Origin: Helicostylum pulchrum
Taxonomy: Eukaryota; Mucoromycota; Mucoromycetes; Mucorales; Mucoraceae
DNA length: 64,000 nucleotides
NCBI GenBank assembly: GCA_025677825.1
Contig: JAIXMO010000005.1
Location: forward strand, 682,001-746,000
Direction: 5' to 3'
How positions within the stretch are numbered: the stretch's first letter is position 1; every line of letters begins with the position of its first letter. A model generated the notes under the pieces. The model made no database searches. It saw nothing but the letters and a program-made list of their open reading frames with translations, and had not been told where the DNA came from. Of the stretch, positions 20,260-32,635 are shown piece by piece. The translations under genes and the position numbers were made by a program.

Positions 20260-23241
20260 CCAAACTGCGAGATGGAACGCGGTCTATCCAGACGGCCGAT
20301 TAGAAAGAAATGTGCAGCGCATTACCCTTTTTATCCTCAGTATCCGTTTGCACTGACGCTGCCCTATCGTTGGAAAGCCCCGTTATGTACTCATATTATA
20401 TATAATATAATTGCTAATATAAGAAAAAAAAAGGATTGATTGTACTACAATGAAAGAAAAACTGGCTTTTACACGCATTTACTTAATTAATTAATTCATG
20501 CGGCAAACCCTTTTTATGATTAAAACGTATTTTTTTTTTCAGTTTTCATTTCTTTTAGGGTCTAAAAATCACGGATGGTTTTCGATTACTCTGAATACAC
20601 TAGATTTTAAAAGCTAAGCCACGGCATTTAAGCGTTTTTTTTTTTCTAACAGTAAATACTCGTTCAGTTTTTTTTTATTTTAAACGGATTAGGAAGTACT
20701 TGATGGGGGGGGGGCTTTTTTTTAAAAAAAAAGGAAAGGCACTGTGTGTCCAGAATAACACGATTTTTAGGTCTAAAAACAAAAGGGATTGAGCCCCCCA
20801 AAATGAAGCAGTTTTTAATGTTTGATATTAAAAACATATTTGAAACAACTAACCTATACAACTTGGGTAAAAATGTCACAAGTGCAGAACAATCAAAATG
20901 ATTAAATAGTAAATCTCAGGAGTAAAAGCGGCTCCCGTTTTAGGTATCAGCGCAAGATGTCTTTTTTTTAGAATAGATAGATTAATCACGTTTCTTTCTC
21001 TTTTCCTTTACAATGCTCACCACCAGTACGTATTTTTTTTATAAATGTTTACCTTTTGAATGAGCTCATATTTATTATTCTATGTATAGCATTTTCGTTT
21101 TCTTTATGCCGGTACAAAATGACACGGTTTTCCTTAAAGCAACTACCAGGTATAAGCTATCACAAGCCCATGATGTGCTACTTTTTTTTTGGCTTTAACA
21201 CAGTGCTGTAAAGGTACGTTTACCCCCAAAAAAAAATGTCACAGATTTGCTTTTTGTTTCATTTTAATCCAGATGCACCTTACCAGTAGTGTTATTTCAG
21301 TTTCTAACATTTTCTTTCTAGCTTCTTCAAACGATATAGTAAAATTATTAAAATCATGCCAAGTTGACAATTGGTCCAATGTTAGAATGATAGAACTTCT
21401 TAGTGAAGGTTTTTATTTCTTGGCAGAAGACAGTACAAAATCAACAATTATAGAAGAAGTACGAACTTTCTGGATGTCCGAAATAAATAATAGTAGAACA
21501 GTGGCGAAATTGGTTAAGCGAGCCACTCAGCTCCGTAATACACTTCCGCTCGTCATAGAGTCTGACCCTGCTTTACTTATCAAAAAAAAATATCAACGAA
21601 CAAAAAAAGTTGGTAGTTAACGAAGATTTTACAGCAACGGTATGTTGCTGCTGAGTCCAGTTAATCTGCTGGTAGAAGAAGACATGACAGCTACGATTAT
21701 GAGAATGAACTGTAGGGTTTAGTAAGTTCAAAGTGCATATAATAATCCTCATTTACAGTAAATAAAATTAACCATATTTTTCTTTGTAATATTTTAGTGG
21801 CAGACCACGATAAAAGTTTAAGTTCTACTTTTTAGATGTCTTAATTATTTACACAAGTATACAAACCAATCCGCATAATAAATTTAAATCTTTAACACTT
21901 TATTACTTTGTCTTATTCTTTATCTTATACTTTTTTTCTATTATGGACTATGTTCTTAAACAGTAAATTTAATTTGCTTACCTTGTACCATTTGAATTTT
22001 CCAGTTATTATTTTCTAATTGCCATATTTATTTTTTGTAAATGAAGGTCGAATGTTTTTTTACTGTGTACCAATTCCTTTGCGCTATAATTTTTAAAATT
22101 AGTTTAGAAAAACCATCACACATACTTGTTACAACGACTTAGATTCTCTGCCTCCTATAAATAAAGGTATAATGATAATAATCTAACGCGCACCAGGCTT
22201 AAATCTTCTACATTTTTACACGCATGTTTTACAACTGAGACATAAAAAAGGTACCCGTCAAAACAGATTACCTTCATTGGAATCAGTTGGGTCATGAAAA
22301 AAAACCCCGGTGCCGATCGCATCGTTTTCGTGTGACCAACAATTCGCATCAGTTTTTTTTTTTTTTTTTTTTTTTTTTTGTTAGATGATAATAAAGAGCT
22401 TTGATGGATCCAACAAGGATGGTATGAATAGTAAGAAAGTAAATAGATGAGGCGTTATAAATGATTGATCTCTCTAATCTACTGGGTTTATTTTTAATGA
22501 AAATATTAGTAAAAATGAATATTTCTTTGTTACGTTAAAATCAAATGAAAAACTCATTGGAATTCGTTTGTGTCACAAATCGTGCGATTTGGAGCTATAG
22601 TCGCAACCGTTTTTTTCATGTGACGACGAATTGTACCAACTTTTCGTTGGGTGGAAAATAAAACATTGGAGTCAAAATTGAGTGCTTTGAAGAGGGCTGT
22701 ATTATATAACTCAATTAGAGAAAGCGAAAAGAAAAAAAGTAGTATCGCTCGTGTATGAGTTTGTTAAGAACCGGATAATTACTTATTGCATTATAAACGA
22801 GTTAAAAGCAAACTCTAAGGCTCTATACCCCATTTAAACAAAAGACCCACATGCATAATAAAAAATATGTGCTTCAATTTTTGATTTTAATTTATCAATA
22901 ATGATTAAACCAAGTTTATAAAATGTTTTTTTTCTTGATAAGTATGAAACGTGCTAAAGTCAAAATACGTACTTACACATTCCTTTAATATATTGGACAT
23001 TTGAGGAGTTATTTTAGTATAATTCTTTATTAAGTTGTACATAAAGGAGAGTTATTAGACTGCGTTGCTATAAAAGAGGAGAAAAGCATTACTTTTGGTT
23101 ACTGCAAAGTTACATCAAAAAAAAGTATTACTTGATTCGGAAAGACACTAAAATAGATAGATTTTTTTTTTTTCGTATTGAAATGGGGATTAAACCATTC
23201 TTTTTAAAGTTTATATAAGGAGGAAGACATTTTAAATAATC

Positions 23242-23274
<33 letters not shown>

Positions 23275-23474
23275 AAATACAAATTGCTTGTGTGTGTGCG
23301 GATTTATTACCATGTTTTAGTAAATATCTTTTTAAAGTTTTTATATCTTGTTTTTTTTTTTAGAAAGCGTGCTTTGTTAATATGTTCTGGTTAGATAGAA
23401 CCCCTCCTGATGCCCCTCAGTTGGCAGTGAACACAAAAGATATATATATACATTTTATTTTATTTTTTCTATTT
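20260..23474. other. Long relic-bearing intergenic region
   Basis: About 3.2 kb. Apart from the coding-like piece at 21322-21620 it contains only short frames, long homopolymers (T about 22353-22379, A about 23240-23270) and diverged duplicates such as TCGCA..CGTTTTCGTGTGAC (22317) and TCGCAACCGTTTTTTTCATG (22603). No tRNA or other RNA gene was found. Confidence 0.4.
21322..21620 (+). pseudogene. Coding-like exon fragment, family unknown
   Basis: Preceded by a good acceptor (TTTTCTTTCTAG), then a 99-codon frame with protein-like composition: SSNDIVKLLKSC, VRMIELLSEGFYFLAEDSTK, EEVRTFWMSEINNSRTVAKL. It stops after poly-A runs (A9 and A7). An alternative frame after the second run reads LVVNEDFTAT, so a frameshift may have truncated it. 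I cannot assign a family. It could be the remnant of an accessory or element-borne gene. Confidence 0.35.
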
Positions 23475-24728
23475 TTAGTTTTCTAATACGATTCTAAATC
23501 TAGGCTTGCCAGCTCTGAAGTCCTCAATAGCCTTTACAACATTGTCCATCTTGTAAGTTTCGATCCAAGGCTCAACTTTGTGTACAGCGGCAAACTTGAG
23601 CATATCTTCAATCTCGGCGGGGGAACCAATGGCGGACCCACTGATGTATACTTGGGAAGAGAAGAAGATGTAAGGACTGATCTCGGGGAAGTTCCATTCA
23701 GGCATACTGACGTTGATAAAGTGGCCGTTTACAGCAATAAGTTTCAAATAGGTACCCCCTAAGAATAAAAATTTGATTAAAAATTTCACTTCTAAAAAAA
23801 TATATATATATATATTTTAACTTACAATCGAAATCGCGACTGGTACCGGTACAGAGAATATGTGTCATTTGTCTTTGGTAAGCACCGAAAGATTCTTTAT
23901 CGCTAGTGTTGAGGTACTCGTCACAACCGAGTTCTAAAGCAATGTCACGCTTCTTATCGTTATGAGACATACCAATGACCTTGGCACCCATAGCCTTTGC
24001 CCATTTAACACCATAGTGACCTAACCCACCTATTAAAAAAAAAAAAAAAAAAAAGAATCACAGGAATAATTTAATAAAAAGAAATTAGCGGGGGAATTAT
24101 AAAAAAAAAACTTACCAAGTCCCATTACACCTACAACAGAAGAAGAGTTTACGTTTGTACGCTTCAACGGGGCATAAGTGGTGACACCAGCACAAAAGAA
24201 GGTAGAAGCAATAGCACTTGACATGTTATCAGGTACCTTGAACACAAATCTGTAATCACCTCTCCATCTATCAGCGTAGCCACCGTACGTCTTGTCTCCG
24301 GTCTCCCAGCGCCCGTTATAAGTACCGACAAAACCGTTCATACAGAGGTTCTCGTTTCCCTCTTGACAGTTTTGGCACTTGTGGCAGGAAGAGCATTGAG
24401 CACCGACACCGGCACGATCTCCGACTTTGACGTTACGAACGTTGGTACCGACTTTTTGGACAACACCGACGATTTCGTGGCCAACGACACATGGGTAGTC
24501 GGTAGGGCCCCAGCCAGAGTCCATGGTGTGCACGTCAGAGCCACAGATGCCGCAGTGCGTAACGTCTAATTCAACACAGTCTTCGGTCCATTCGCGAAGC
24601 TCAAGTTGCATCTTGGTAAGTGGTTTATCTAAAGGTTATGTAAGTAATGTGTGGGTCCGTAGTAAGTTGAGGGGGGGTTTACCTTTGCCGGTACATGCCC
24701 AAGCGTTAAAAGTTCTATTATCAGCCAT
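23475..24728 (-). CDS. ADH6: Zinc-, NADP-dependent alcohol dehydrogenase (cinnamyl-alcohol dehydrogenase/ADH6 type)
   Basis: Exons 24728-24683, 24628-24116, 24029-23826, 23758-23475, giving 348 aa, normal for medium-chain ADHs. Catalytic zinc site in THCGICGSDVH (Cys44), GHEIVG (His-Glu), and a later Cys in STFFCAGVTTY. The structural zinc lobe is CSSCHKCQNCQEGNENLC (four Cys). The Rossmann loop is GVMGLGGLGHYGVKWAKAMG. The SHNDKKRD stretch after the second strand favours NADPH over NADH. The C-terminal DFDWGTYLKL and VNGHFINVSMPEW match the ADH6/CAD group, broad-range reducers of aliphatic and aromatic aldehydes. Cytosolic. Confidence 0.92.
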
Positions 24729-25973
24729 TTTTATTTTATTTTGTTAGATTGAATAAAGAAGAAGAAGAAAAAAAAAATGTGTTTCTTGAGGGTCTTATTA
24801 TATATGTGTCTAATTTGATGGGTATTGCCTTTTATAGAGTTAGGTTACGTATTGTAAAGAATATTTTGGTTACGTTGATGAATAATCCATATGTCGCAGC
24901 TGGAAAAAAAAAAATTCCAGCTAGTTACTACTTTTTTTTTTTTTTTTTTCAGTTGATTGGATATCTGACAATCTGATGGTATTATACAAGAGGAAACTTC
25001 CGTGGGTCTATGGTAAAAAGTCCTTCGATCTTTTTTACCCGGCGATTTCAAAATGGGTGCTAAAAAAAAACAGGCGATAAATAAATATAATTGCGAAAAA
25101 GATAGTTTACCCTTCTGCAGTGCCGCAGTACTTTGCACGTATACCCTTTTATCCTATCTAACACGGGTAAAAACTTGCACGGTCAGTTACAGAGAGCGAT
25201 TTCTTTGCTATACACTGAAATGCAAAGTCTTTTTTAAACGTACGGTTTTAAAAAAAGAAAGGCAATAAACCCTAAAAAGCGATAAATATGTCCTGCTTTT
25301 TGTTTGAGAAGTATAATTTAATCTAAATTAAATCCGTCGTTTGGGTTTTTTTTGCTCAACGTGGTACTACGGGTTGAATATTTTAACCGATAAATTGAAT
25401 TTTGTTTTAGTATTTTCCAATTTATGCATAGTTTTTAATAATTCAACAAAGAATTTAACCGTTGTCTTACATTTGTACAACTGGGACAAAAAAAAAAAAA
25501 ATCCCTGAACATATACAAACGAAAAAAAAAAGTGTATAAATGGTAGGGGAGCCGTACACGTTTCTTTTTGGGGGAATTGTATTATGTACGCTATGGTGGT
25601 GGCGAGAGAATAGGGATTTATTCGGTCTGTCCCCTTTGTTTGAAGGGAAGGGTGAACGTCAGATTAGTTTTATATCTTAATTCCTGCAAGTTAAGGACGT
25701 TTTTCCAAGGCGTGTTTTGCTGTCAAGCGGATAAAAAATACCCGTCAATTACAGTGCATTAAAACTGTTTAGAAAAATTAATATGCAAATCATTTAATAT
25801 GCACGGTATAAACTACATATTTATAAATTAACTCGAGGAGTTCCTTCTCCCTTGTGTGTCCATACACACACACACGTTATACGAAACAAGTTCTGTGTAC
25901 AAAAAAAAAGACTTATAAAAAAAATTTATTCTACAAGTTGTGTATAGTTTGAAGAGGGGGTGGTGAAACATAT
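24729..25973. other. Intergenic between RPL31 and the ADH gene
   Basis: About 1.25 kb: ADH promoter plus the RPL31 3' end. It holds a foldback at 24898-24922 (AGCTGGAA, A-rich loop, TTCCAGCT), T- and A-tracts and short frames only. No gene seen. Confidence 0.4.
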
Positions 25974-26411
25974 TTATTGTTCATCTTCAACAACTTCGGT
26001 GTTAAGACCTAGAAAGAAAAAGAAAAATTAGTAAAAAAGAAAGTACGTAAATTTGAATTTTAAATGATCTTTACCCTTGAAGTCAACACAAGGAACGAAG
26101 GTGACATAAGAGTAGAGCTTCTCCTTGGCATCCTCATCGTCATTACGTCTACGAGAGATACGGACACGGATACGGTGGTTGATGTGCTTAACACCACGAG
26201 ACCAGACAGCCTTGTTAAGAGAAGGATCAAGACGAACATCCTTGGTACCCATGGCAAGAGTAGCGAAAGCCTTGACAGACTTGATGGCATGAGGAGCACG
26301 CTTTCTCAAAGAACGACCAAAGACACGCTTGTGCATGTGGATGGTGTACTCACGGGTAACGACATCAGCGAGGGTGGAACGCTTTTGGGTGGTCTTTTGG
26401 TCCTTGGCCAT
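25974..26411 (-). CDS. RPL31: 60S ribosomal protein eL31
   Basis: Exons 26411-26075 and 26008-25974, giving 123 aa, the normal length. eL31 hallmarks: [52 protein letters not shown] and the Arg-rich strand [21 protein letters not shown], ending [22 protein letters not shown]. It sits at the rim of the polypeptide exit tunnel of the large subunit. Codon choice is biased to C-ending and preferred codons (AAG, GTC, ATC), unlike most neighbours, as expected for a highly expressed gene. Confidence 0.97.
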
Positions 26412-26467
26412 CTATATTATTTGTTAGGATGGATGGATGTATATGGTTATACTGTATGGGTACTCAC
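26412..26467 (-). other. Probable 5' UTR intron of RPL31
   Basis: On the minus strand AAA|GTGAGT..ATAATATAG lies immediately before the ATG, so the acceptor AG abuts the start codon. 56 bp, typical of introns here. Leader introns are common in ribosomal protein genes. Confidence 0.65.
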
Positions 26468-27160
26468 TTTAACGGGTTGATAAGCAAAAAGAAAGTTTCT
26501 ACAATAGGAGGCCAGGAACAGGCTTTCTAAATCAAATTAGTTGATGTTCGCTCTTGTCCGGTCCGGACATTTTTTTTTAGTAACTTGAGAAAACATTTTA
26601 AAGTGTTGTTTAAAAAAAGCTGAAAAAGGAATATGTGTATATAAATATATAAATGTATATATATAAACGGTGAAAAAGGAGGATTTTTGATAGATGATGT
26701 GTTTGTTGTTTCTCCTGAAAATCATAAAAAGGTGTAAAAAAAAGAAATAGGGGCAAAGCATATAAATATACACGAGGTTTTGCTTATATCCAAGGAGAGG
26801 GGGGAGACATTCTTTCAGGGGAGGGGAAAAGTGAAAAAGAAAAATAATATATCATGTTATTTAACCAATAGAGTTAAATTATAGGAGAAACAAGCTTATA
26901 TTTATACTTTTTTTGAGTGTGTATATATTTAAAGAGAGAGAAAGAAGAACCCCCTAAGTCATAAGGAGTTTTTTAACAAAAATAGTAATCTATTAACTTT
27001 TTAGTCAGTAATATATCAATACTCTCTCTCTCCCCTTTTTTGTAGATCAAATCTTTATTATATAAAAAAAGGGCAATTTTTTATTTATATTATTTTATTT
27101 CTTTTTTTCTCTCTTCTCTTTCTTATCGAGTTTATTTTCTTATAAGAATAAAATCAAATA
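26468..27160. promoter_or_regulatory. Divergent promoter region, RPL31 and C2H2 factor
   Basis: About 690 bp between divergent transcripts, with pyrimidine-rich CT tracts before the C2H2 gene (27020-27125). A palindromic TTGTCCGGTCCGGACAT at 26554-26570 lies about 150 bp before the RPL31 start and is one of four TCCGGACAT copies in the window. Confidence 0.5.
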
Positions 27161-27297
27161 ATGTCGATTTATGAACCTAATACACCTGAAAAGTTACCTG
27201 GTATCGATAAATTGTCTATAAAGTTGGAAGAGTCTATTATACCTTCTTCAGCTTACCTTCCTCCTCCTCCTCTTCCTTCTTCATCATCTAATAATCA

Positions 27298-27329
<32 letters not shown>

Positions 27330-27668
27330 GTGGTATTCCTACTGCTGCTGTAAACAATACGACTCATTATTACAGTAATAATCCAATTTACCACCAACAT
27401 CTGTCACCTCCTCTTACTCCAGCTGTTTCTCCTTCTTCCGTTTTACTCGATTCGATGCAGTTCAAGCGTAAATATTCAGTCGATGTTGGCCCCTTTGGAT
27501 TCGGAACTAATGTCCCGCATCCGTCATCAATGCATGATGGAGACGCATATCGAAGAAGTTCTTGTTCTGCCGTGTCTATGGAACAACAACAACAACAACA
27601 ACAAGACTATAATAACTTTTTAAACGTTCAACAACAACAACAAAAGTATAATACTAATACTATCATTC

Positions 27669-27703
<35 letters not shown>

Positions 27704-29014
27704 AAGCCCTCGAGAAGAGGCTCGCGTGCTCAATTGTCAGGACCTAATACTCAGCATAAGCATGCCTGCAAGTATCCTTACTGTACCTGGAGCTTTAAGC
27801 GTTACGAGCATTTGAAGCGTCACTTGTTGGTTCATACCGGTAAAAGACCTCATTCATGCCATTTCCCTGGATGCGGAAAGAACTTTAGTCGTTCGGATAA
27901 CTTTCATGCTCATTATCGTACGCATACTAAGAAGGCCATAGGTCCTAATCAGCAGGCAAAGAGAAAGGCCTCCGTTACTGCTGCTTCCTCGGTTGCTTCT
28001 TCCGCTGCGGCTGTAGCTGTAGCTGCTGCTTCTTCTTCAAGTTCTACTTTTGAGGATACAAGAACTCCTGCTTATTTTGCTACTAAGCAACAGCAACAAC
28101 AGCAACAACAACAGCAACAGCACCATCATCATCATCAACAGCATCATCATCAACAACAACAACATCAGCAACAACAAGCGCAAGAACAACATCACCATCA
28201 ACAGTCATTTGACATGACTTCTTATCAAGATATGTACAGTCATCGTCATAACTACGAGGTAATAATAGTAAAAAAAACCTTGTTTAAAATGCAAATTAAT
28301 TAATCATTTAATATATAAAAATAGGAAAATAATGACTATCATCATAATACTCAATATATGCGTAATAATTTCCATCACCAAGGTCATTTTAGCCCAGCAG
28401 CAGGTCAACAACAACAACAACAAGCGCCAGTTGTTGAAGCGGGAGCATCCTCTTTACTTAATCACCAACAACAAGTCAATGATAGTAATTCATTTTATCC
28501 GTCTGATTATAATCATAATTTAATGCAAACCAATAATTATTACGGGTACGGTAATAATGATAGTTCATCTATTGCAGCAGCGGTAGCGGTAGTTGCAGCA
28601 GCAGCAACAGCTCAATCTTCTACTTCTTCATCAGGTTCGTCTACTTGCTCTCGTCGGTCTTCTTCTTCAGTTACTGGAACGGCAACAACAGGAACAACAA
28701 AAGCGCATGTGTGTCCAGTGTCGCAATGCCAACGTAAGTTTAAACGGTTAGAACATTTGAAACGTCATATGCGTATTCATACGTTGGAAAGACCGTTTGG
28801 GTGCTCGTTCCCCAACTGCCACAAGACTTTTTCAAGATCGGATAATTTATCACAGCATACAAAGACGCATCAGAGGGTGGAGGATAGGCGTAGAAGACAA
28901 CAAAGAAATGATGAACCTATGAAGCATTTACCTCCTTTACAACAACCTACTAATCAACAGCAAGATACTATGATGGGTATGACTTGGCATAATACCAGTG
29001 CTGTTGGTTGTTAA
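27161..29014 (+). CDS. C2H2 transcription factor with two BrlA-like zinc-finger pairs
   Basis: Exons 27161-28258 and 28325-29014, giving 595 aa. Two separate finger pairs: first (about 200-257) [21 protein letters not shown] and [18 protein letters not shown]; second (about 493-549) [18 protein letters not shown] and [18 protein letters not shown]. Both carry the FKR.EHLKRH...FSRSDN pattern of BrlA/Msn2-like fungal regulators, where the same helix residues read a short GC-rich or stress-element-like site. Between and around them are poly-Gln, poly-His, poly-Thr, poly-Ala and Ser runs encoded by CAA/ACT/GCA microsatellites. The near-identical pairs suggest internal duplication and perhaps recognition of paired sites. 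Targets cannot be told from sequence. Confidence 0.87.
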
Positions 29015-29419
29015 TTTTATGCCCCCTCTTTATATATATACCTCTTTTTTCTTTTTCTTTTTCTTTTCTCTTTTTTTATATAGCAAACAATAACACTCAA
29101 AAATCCTCAAAAAAAAAATCCTCCTCTCCCCCCACCCTTTTTTAATTTTTTTCTTTTTACACTTGATGCGTAAATGAAACCTTCTCTCTCCTCCTCCTCC
29201 TCCTCCAACTTATGCTCTTTCTCTTTATTTTTTCTCATTTTTATATGAAGCAAAAACTTCTCTTTTTTTTTCATTTGCATTTTCAACAAAAACCTCCTCT
29301 CTCCCCTTTTTTATGTCTCATATAAAAAAAAAATTAAAAACATAACAATAATTTTATGATTTTTTTTTTTTCGCTTTGCTTTTTAATAATAAAAGATTAA
29401 TTTATAAGGGTATTTTTTT
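29015..29419. other. Intergenic between convergent C2H2 factor and phosphotransferase genes
   Basis: 405 bp of CT-rich and poly-T sequence on the plus strand (CTCCTCCTCC near 29190). It serves as 3' UTRs. No gene seen. Confidence 0.45.
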
Positions 29420-30947
29420 TTAAATTGTGTTATAATTTGATCCTTGAGCAACCAATAAGGAATCAGCTTCAGTTGTTGTGACAGGTAACACAGGGCGAGT
29501 AGGAATAACAAGACAACGAATTTTTAAAAATGTACAAAACGCATTAATCACTTGAACAGCACGGATCATGTAATCAATAAATGATAATCCTGTGAAAATA
29601 ACCAATAAAGCGTATTCATTGTATTCAAACCTATTTTTTTTGTTAGTCATCTTTTATCTCTTTGTACGCGTAAAAAAAAAACTTACTTTTCAAAACGATC
29701 GCTTAAAAATGTAAATAAGGTAAAGACGATCAAGGAACAATAGATCTTTTTGAAGGATGGGTACTTTGATTTAGTTAAATGAGCCAAGATAATATCAGAG
29801 GCCATTTCTCCAAACAAGAGTCCGATAAAGACGGAAAATAAGATAAAGTGTTGTTGAGAGTAGATGGTGGAGGAAGGTGAGGAGATCCAGTATGAGATCA
29901 AGACACCTGTGAATACAATGGGTGAAAATACTTGAGAGAATACGCGTGCTACTCCCAATGATTTCTCTTTACATGCTTGATACATTGAATACATACTGTA
30001 TATAACTTTTTTTAGTTTACACTCGTTTCTTTCTTTTTCTTTTTCGTTTTTTTTTTTACTTACCAAACAGGAAGATGTGTAACCAAAAAGAAAAATACCA
30101 TTCCAATTACAAATACATCAGCAAAAGTTGTGTTACTGGGTAAAAAGCTAAACTGAGAGAGACATGAGATCTCATCTAAGGGCACGTGCCATGATGCGAC
30201 ACCTGAGTAAAAACGAATTATAAGCATATACTTTATATAATCCCCAACAACAAAGTGACTTTACCGTAAATACCAGACCAAATAAAAGCAAAACAACTCA
30301 AAATGATTCCTTCAGTAGGACCATTGACGTACCCTAAATAAAGTACACCTGTATAATACTCTTCAGCAGTGGAAAGATAGAATCCAACAATGGTGACGAA
30401 GAGCAAAATAGCGGACCTGGGAGAATGGCCGAGACCAAGTGCAGCACACTGCAGTAACGCAACGTAGGTACAGTTTATAGCGTCACAACCATGATCAAAC
30501 AACTCGCCTAAAGGAGACGAGGTGCCCGTACGACGAGCTTGTCGACCATCGACGTTATCAAATGTAGAGTATAACCAAAGACCAGCAGCAAAACTAAAGT
30601 TAATCCAGTTGGGTGCGTCGATGTCAAGGGAGGGGGACCAAATACAAATAATAAGTATATTGGCAATCATGAAAAACAAACCAATAAGTGTAATTAAATT
30701 TGGGCTAACAGCAAAAATATAATTAGTTTCTTTTTTGTTTTGTTTTTTTTTTTTGGGTTGTGTTAATAATACTTTACGCTATCCAGAGAGGGAATAATTT
30801 GATGGCAAAGTTCCAGTAGTGTTTCAAGATATATTTGGAAATTGGTGATTTGTCAATAGCGGCATATTTGTATAGGCGTAGATTTTGAATCTGGTCTTCC
30901 TCAAGGTAGGATTTATAGGACCGAACTGGAAGCCAACTCAACTTCAT
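29420..30947 (-). CDS. CPT1: Choline/ethanolamine phosphotransferase (CDP-alcohol phosphatidyltransferase)
   Basis: Five exons: 30947-30778, 30704-30265, 30202-30064, 29995-29687, 29630-29420, giving 422 aa. The CDP-alcohol signature is intact: DGRQARRTGTSSPLGELFDH followed by GCD (D-G-x2-A-R-x8-G-x3-D-x3-D). N-terminal LEEDQIQNLRLYKYAAIDKS..SKYILKHYWN and several hydrophobic spans (for example ILLFVTIVGFYLSTAEEYY, VFVIGMVFFFLV, HFILFSVFIGLLFG, LIVFTLFTFL) match yeast Cpt1/Ept1, which have about seven or more membrane helices in the ER. It catalyses the last Kennedy-pathway step, CDP-choline or CDP-ethanolamine plus diacylglycerol. Which head group is preferred cannot be read here. Confidence 0.93.
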
Positions 30948-31708
30948 TTTTTTATTTACAGTTTTTTTGCAAGGAACAAAAAAGAAAAATGAAAAATGAA
31001 AAATAAAAAAAAACAAATAAAAAGGGGGGCTTTGAAGGCAACTCCGCAAAGGCGTGACATGATCGGTAGTACGAGACCTCAGGTACAGGCTGATAATATG
31101 GTGTTGCCTTATATTACAGTAGCACCACCATCTTGATCTTTATACTTTCTATAAACAAAAGGAAACGGATTTTATAAGCGGAATACTTTTTATTGGTCAA
31201 GTGGAATTAAAGCGTGATTTTTTTCTTGGTACCCTTCCGGTAAAAGAAACCAGAAAGGAAGTCAATTTTTGTACTTTATTCCATTGTACTAGTTGAAGAA
31301 AAAAAAAAAGGGTTCTAAAAAGAATCTTAGATTTTATCTGTTTGCAGGAGTTATCCCGTCTTCTATTTTACACAATTCCATTTTTACATTAGTTGCAATC
31401 ACTTGTTTATTATTTTTGGAGCTGCAAAAAAAAAAAAAAGGGTTTTTGACGCACAGAAAATGATCAGCCACATGTCTTTAAAAAAAAAGGGCTCAGGGTA
31501 TTATATCACATTTTTGGTCATCAAAACATTTGTGAATTAATACTTTTGTGTGATGGGTATGCTTGATCCAAGAAAATATTAAAACGGTATCAAAGTGTAA
31601 ATTGTATTGATTAAATAAATAAAAAAAGATGGCCAATCAATGTAAATCGGAACGTCTTGTAAATTCAAATTCTCTTCGTTTCTGGACTGACTCTAAAAAA
31701 GAGGTCGA
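30948..31708. other. Intergenic upstream of CPT1
   Basis: About 760 bp: CPT1 promoter side, then AT-rich DNA up to the transposase relic. No ORF or RNA gene supported. Confidence 0.4.
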
Positions 31709-32041
31709 TCACTTACTATAAGAGTACCTAAAACGTTTAATTCCATAATTGGCTCCCTCTGTCGAAAATGAAGACGCAGTACATACGCACCCGTTATTTA
31801 CAACAGTGGTCATACTCATCATGGACTCAGCATTGATAGCCTCTGCTTCCATTTCCTTTCTTCTACGACGTCTTTCTTCTGGGCCTATTCTTCCAACTTT
31901 TGCTCTGATACGATTGATATTATGGATGAAATCCTTGACCAAAATAAGCACAAGTCGATTAACTCTTCCGTTTCTCTTTCTTCCAAGAGACGTTGTATTT
32001 AGCTGATTGTGCCAGCTTTCCGCGTAGTTGTTGGTTTCCAT
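31709..32041 (-). pseudogene. MULE-like transposase C-terminal relic
   Basis: A 110-codon frame reading ETNNYAESWHNQL.TTSLGRKRN, VNRLVLILVKDFIHNINRIR, then GRIGPEERRRRRKEMEAEAI and a Cys-x-Cys (GCVCTASSF). The TNN..ESWHN..L block followed by basic helices and a Cys-x-Cys is typical of the C-terminal part of MULE/FAR1-type transposases. The SWIM-like zinc motif is incomplete and no upstream catalytic domain is found, so this is a fragment. A mariner-type miniature hairpin sits 27 bp upstream. Confidence 0.5.
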
Positions 32042-32067
32042 ATAGGTAAAAAAAAAAAAGGAGATTA

Positions 32068-32126
32068 CAGTGCTCACGGGAATTCTCAATTTGGAGAAAC
32101 CACACAAATTGGTACCGTGAACACTG
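32068..32126. mobile_element. 59-bp miniature hairpin made of mariner-type TIRs
   Basis: Left end TA|CAGTGCTCACGG..CAATTTGG and right end CAAATTGGTACCGTGAACACTG, both nearly identical to the TIRs of the 14413-15375 element. The right flank is CA where TA is expected. Almost nothing lies between the arms, so it is a minimal deletion derivative or a decayed MITE of the same family. Confidence 0.65.
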
Positions 32127-32635
32127 CATTATACGACAAACCATCTCATTAATACGCCATTTTCAAGATACTTGTTTTTGAAATAGTGCAAATAAAACAG
32201 AACACTTTGAACAGTTGTTAGTGAAAGCTGCTAGTTTTCTTGAAAATAAAGATCTGTCACTCACACATCATAAATTTCAAAATGACAATGATTTCGCTGT
32301 GTATAATTGCGTTTTGTTGTGAATTACCAAACTCGATAAAGTGGCGAATCTTTCCCACATATGTATTTGTTGATCTCAGTCTATATTAAGGTAAACACGA
32401 AACACGAATTCGCTTTGACCATGTAATATCTACAAATGTTCAAACGGGTATAAAAATCACTAAAAATAATTCGAGAAGCTCCTGTTAAAACCCTTCTTTC
32501 GCGGCTATATTTAACACTTTTAAACACCATTCATTTTACTTTAACTCAAAAGAAGTGATAAACCTTAATAGCTCGCTAATCTGAATTTTACACATCAATA
32601 GAGTGCATCTACTTTTAAACCTTCAACTTTTAGCT

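Noticed and set aside
26064..26480. 138-codon plus-strand frame opposite RPL31
   Set aside because: Exact antisense of the RPL31 exon; no splice signals or domain of its own.
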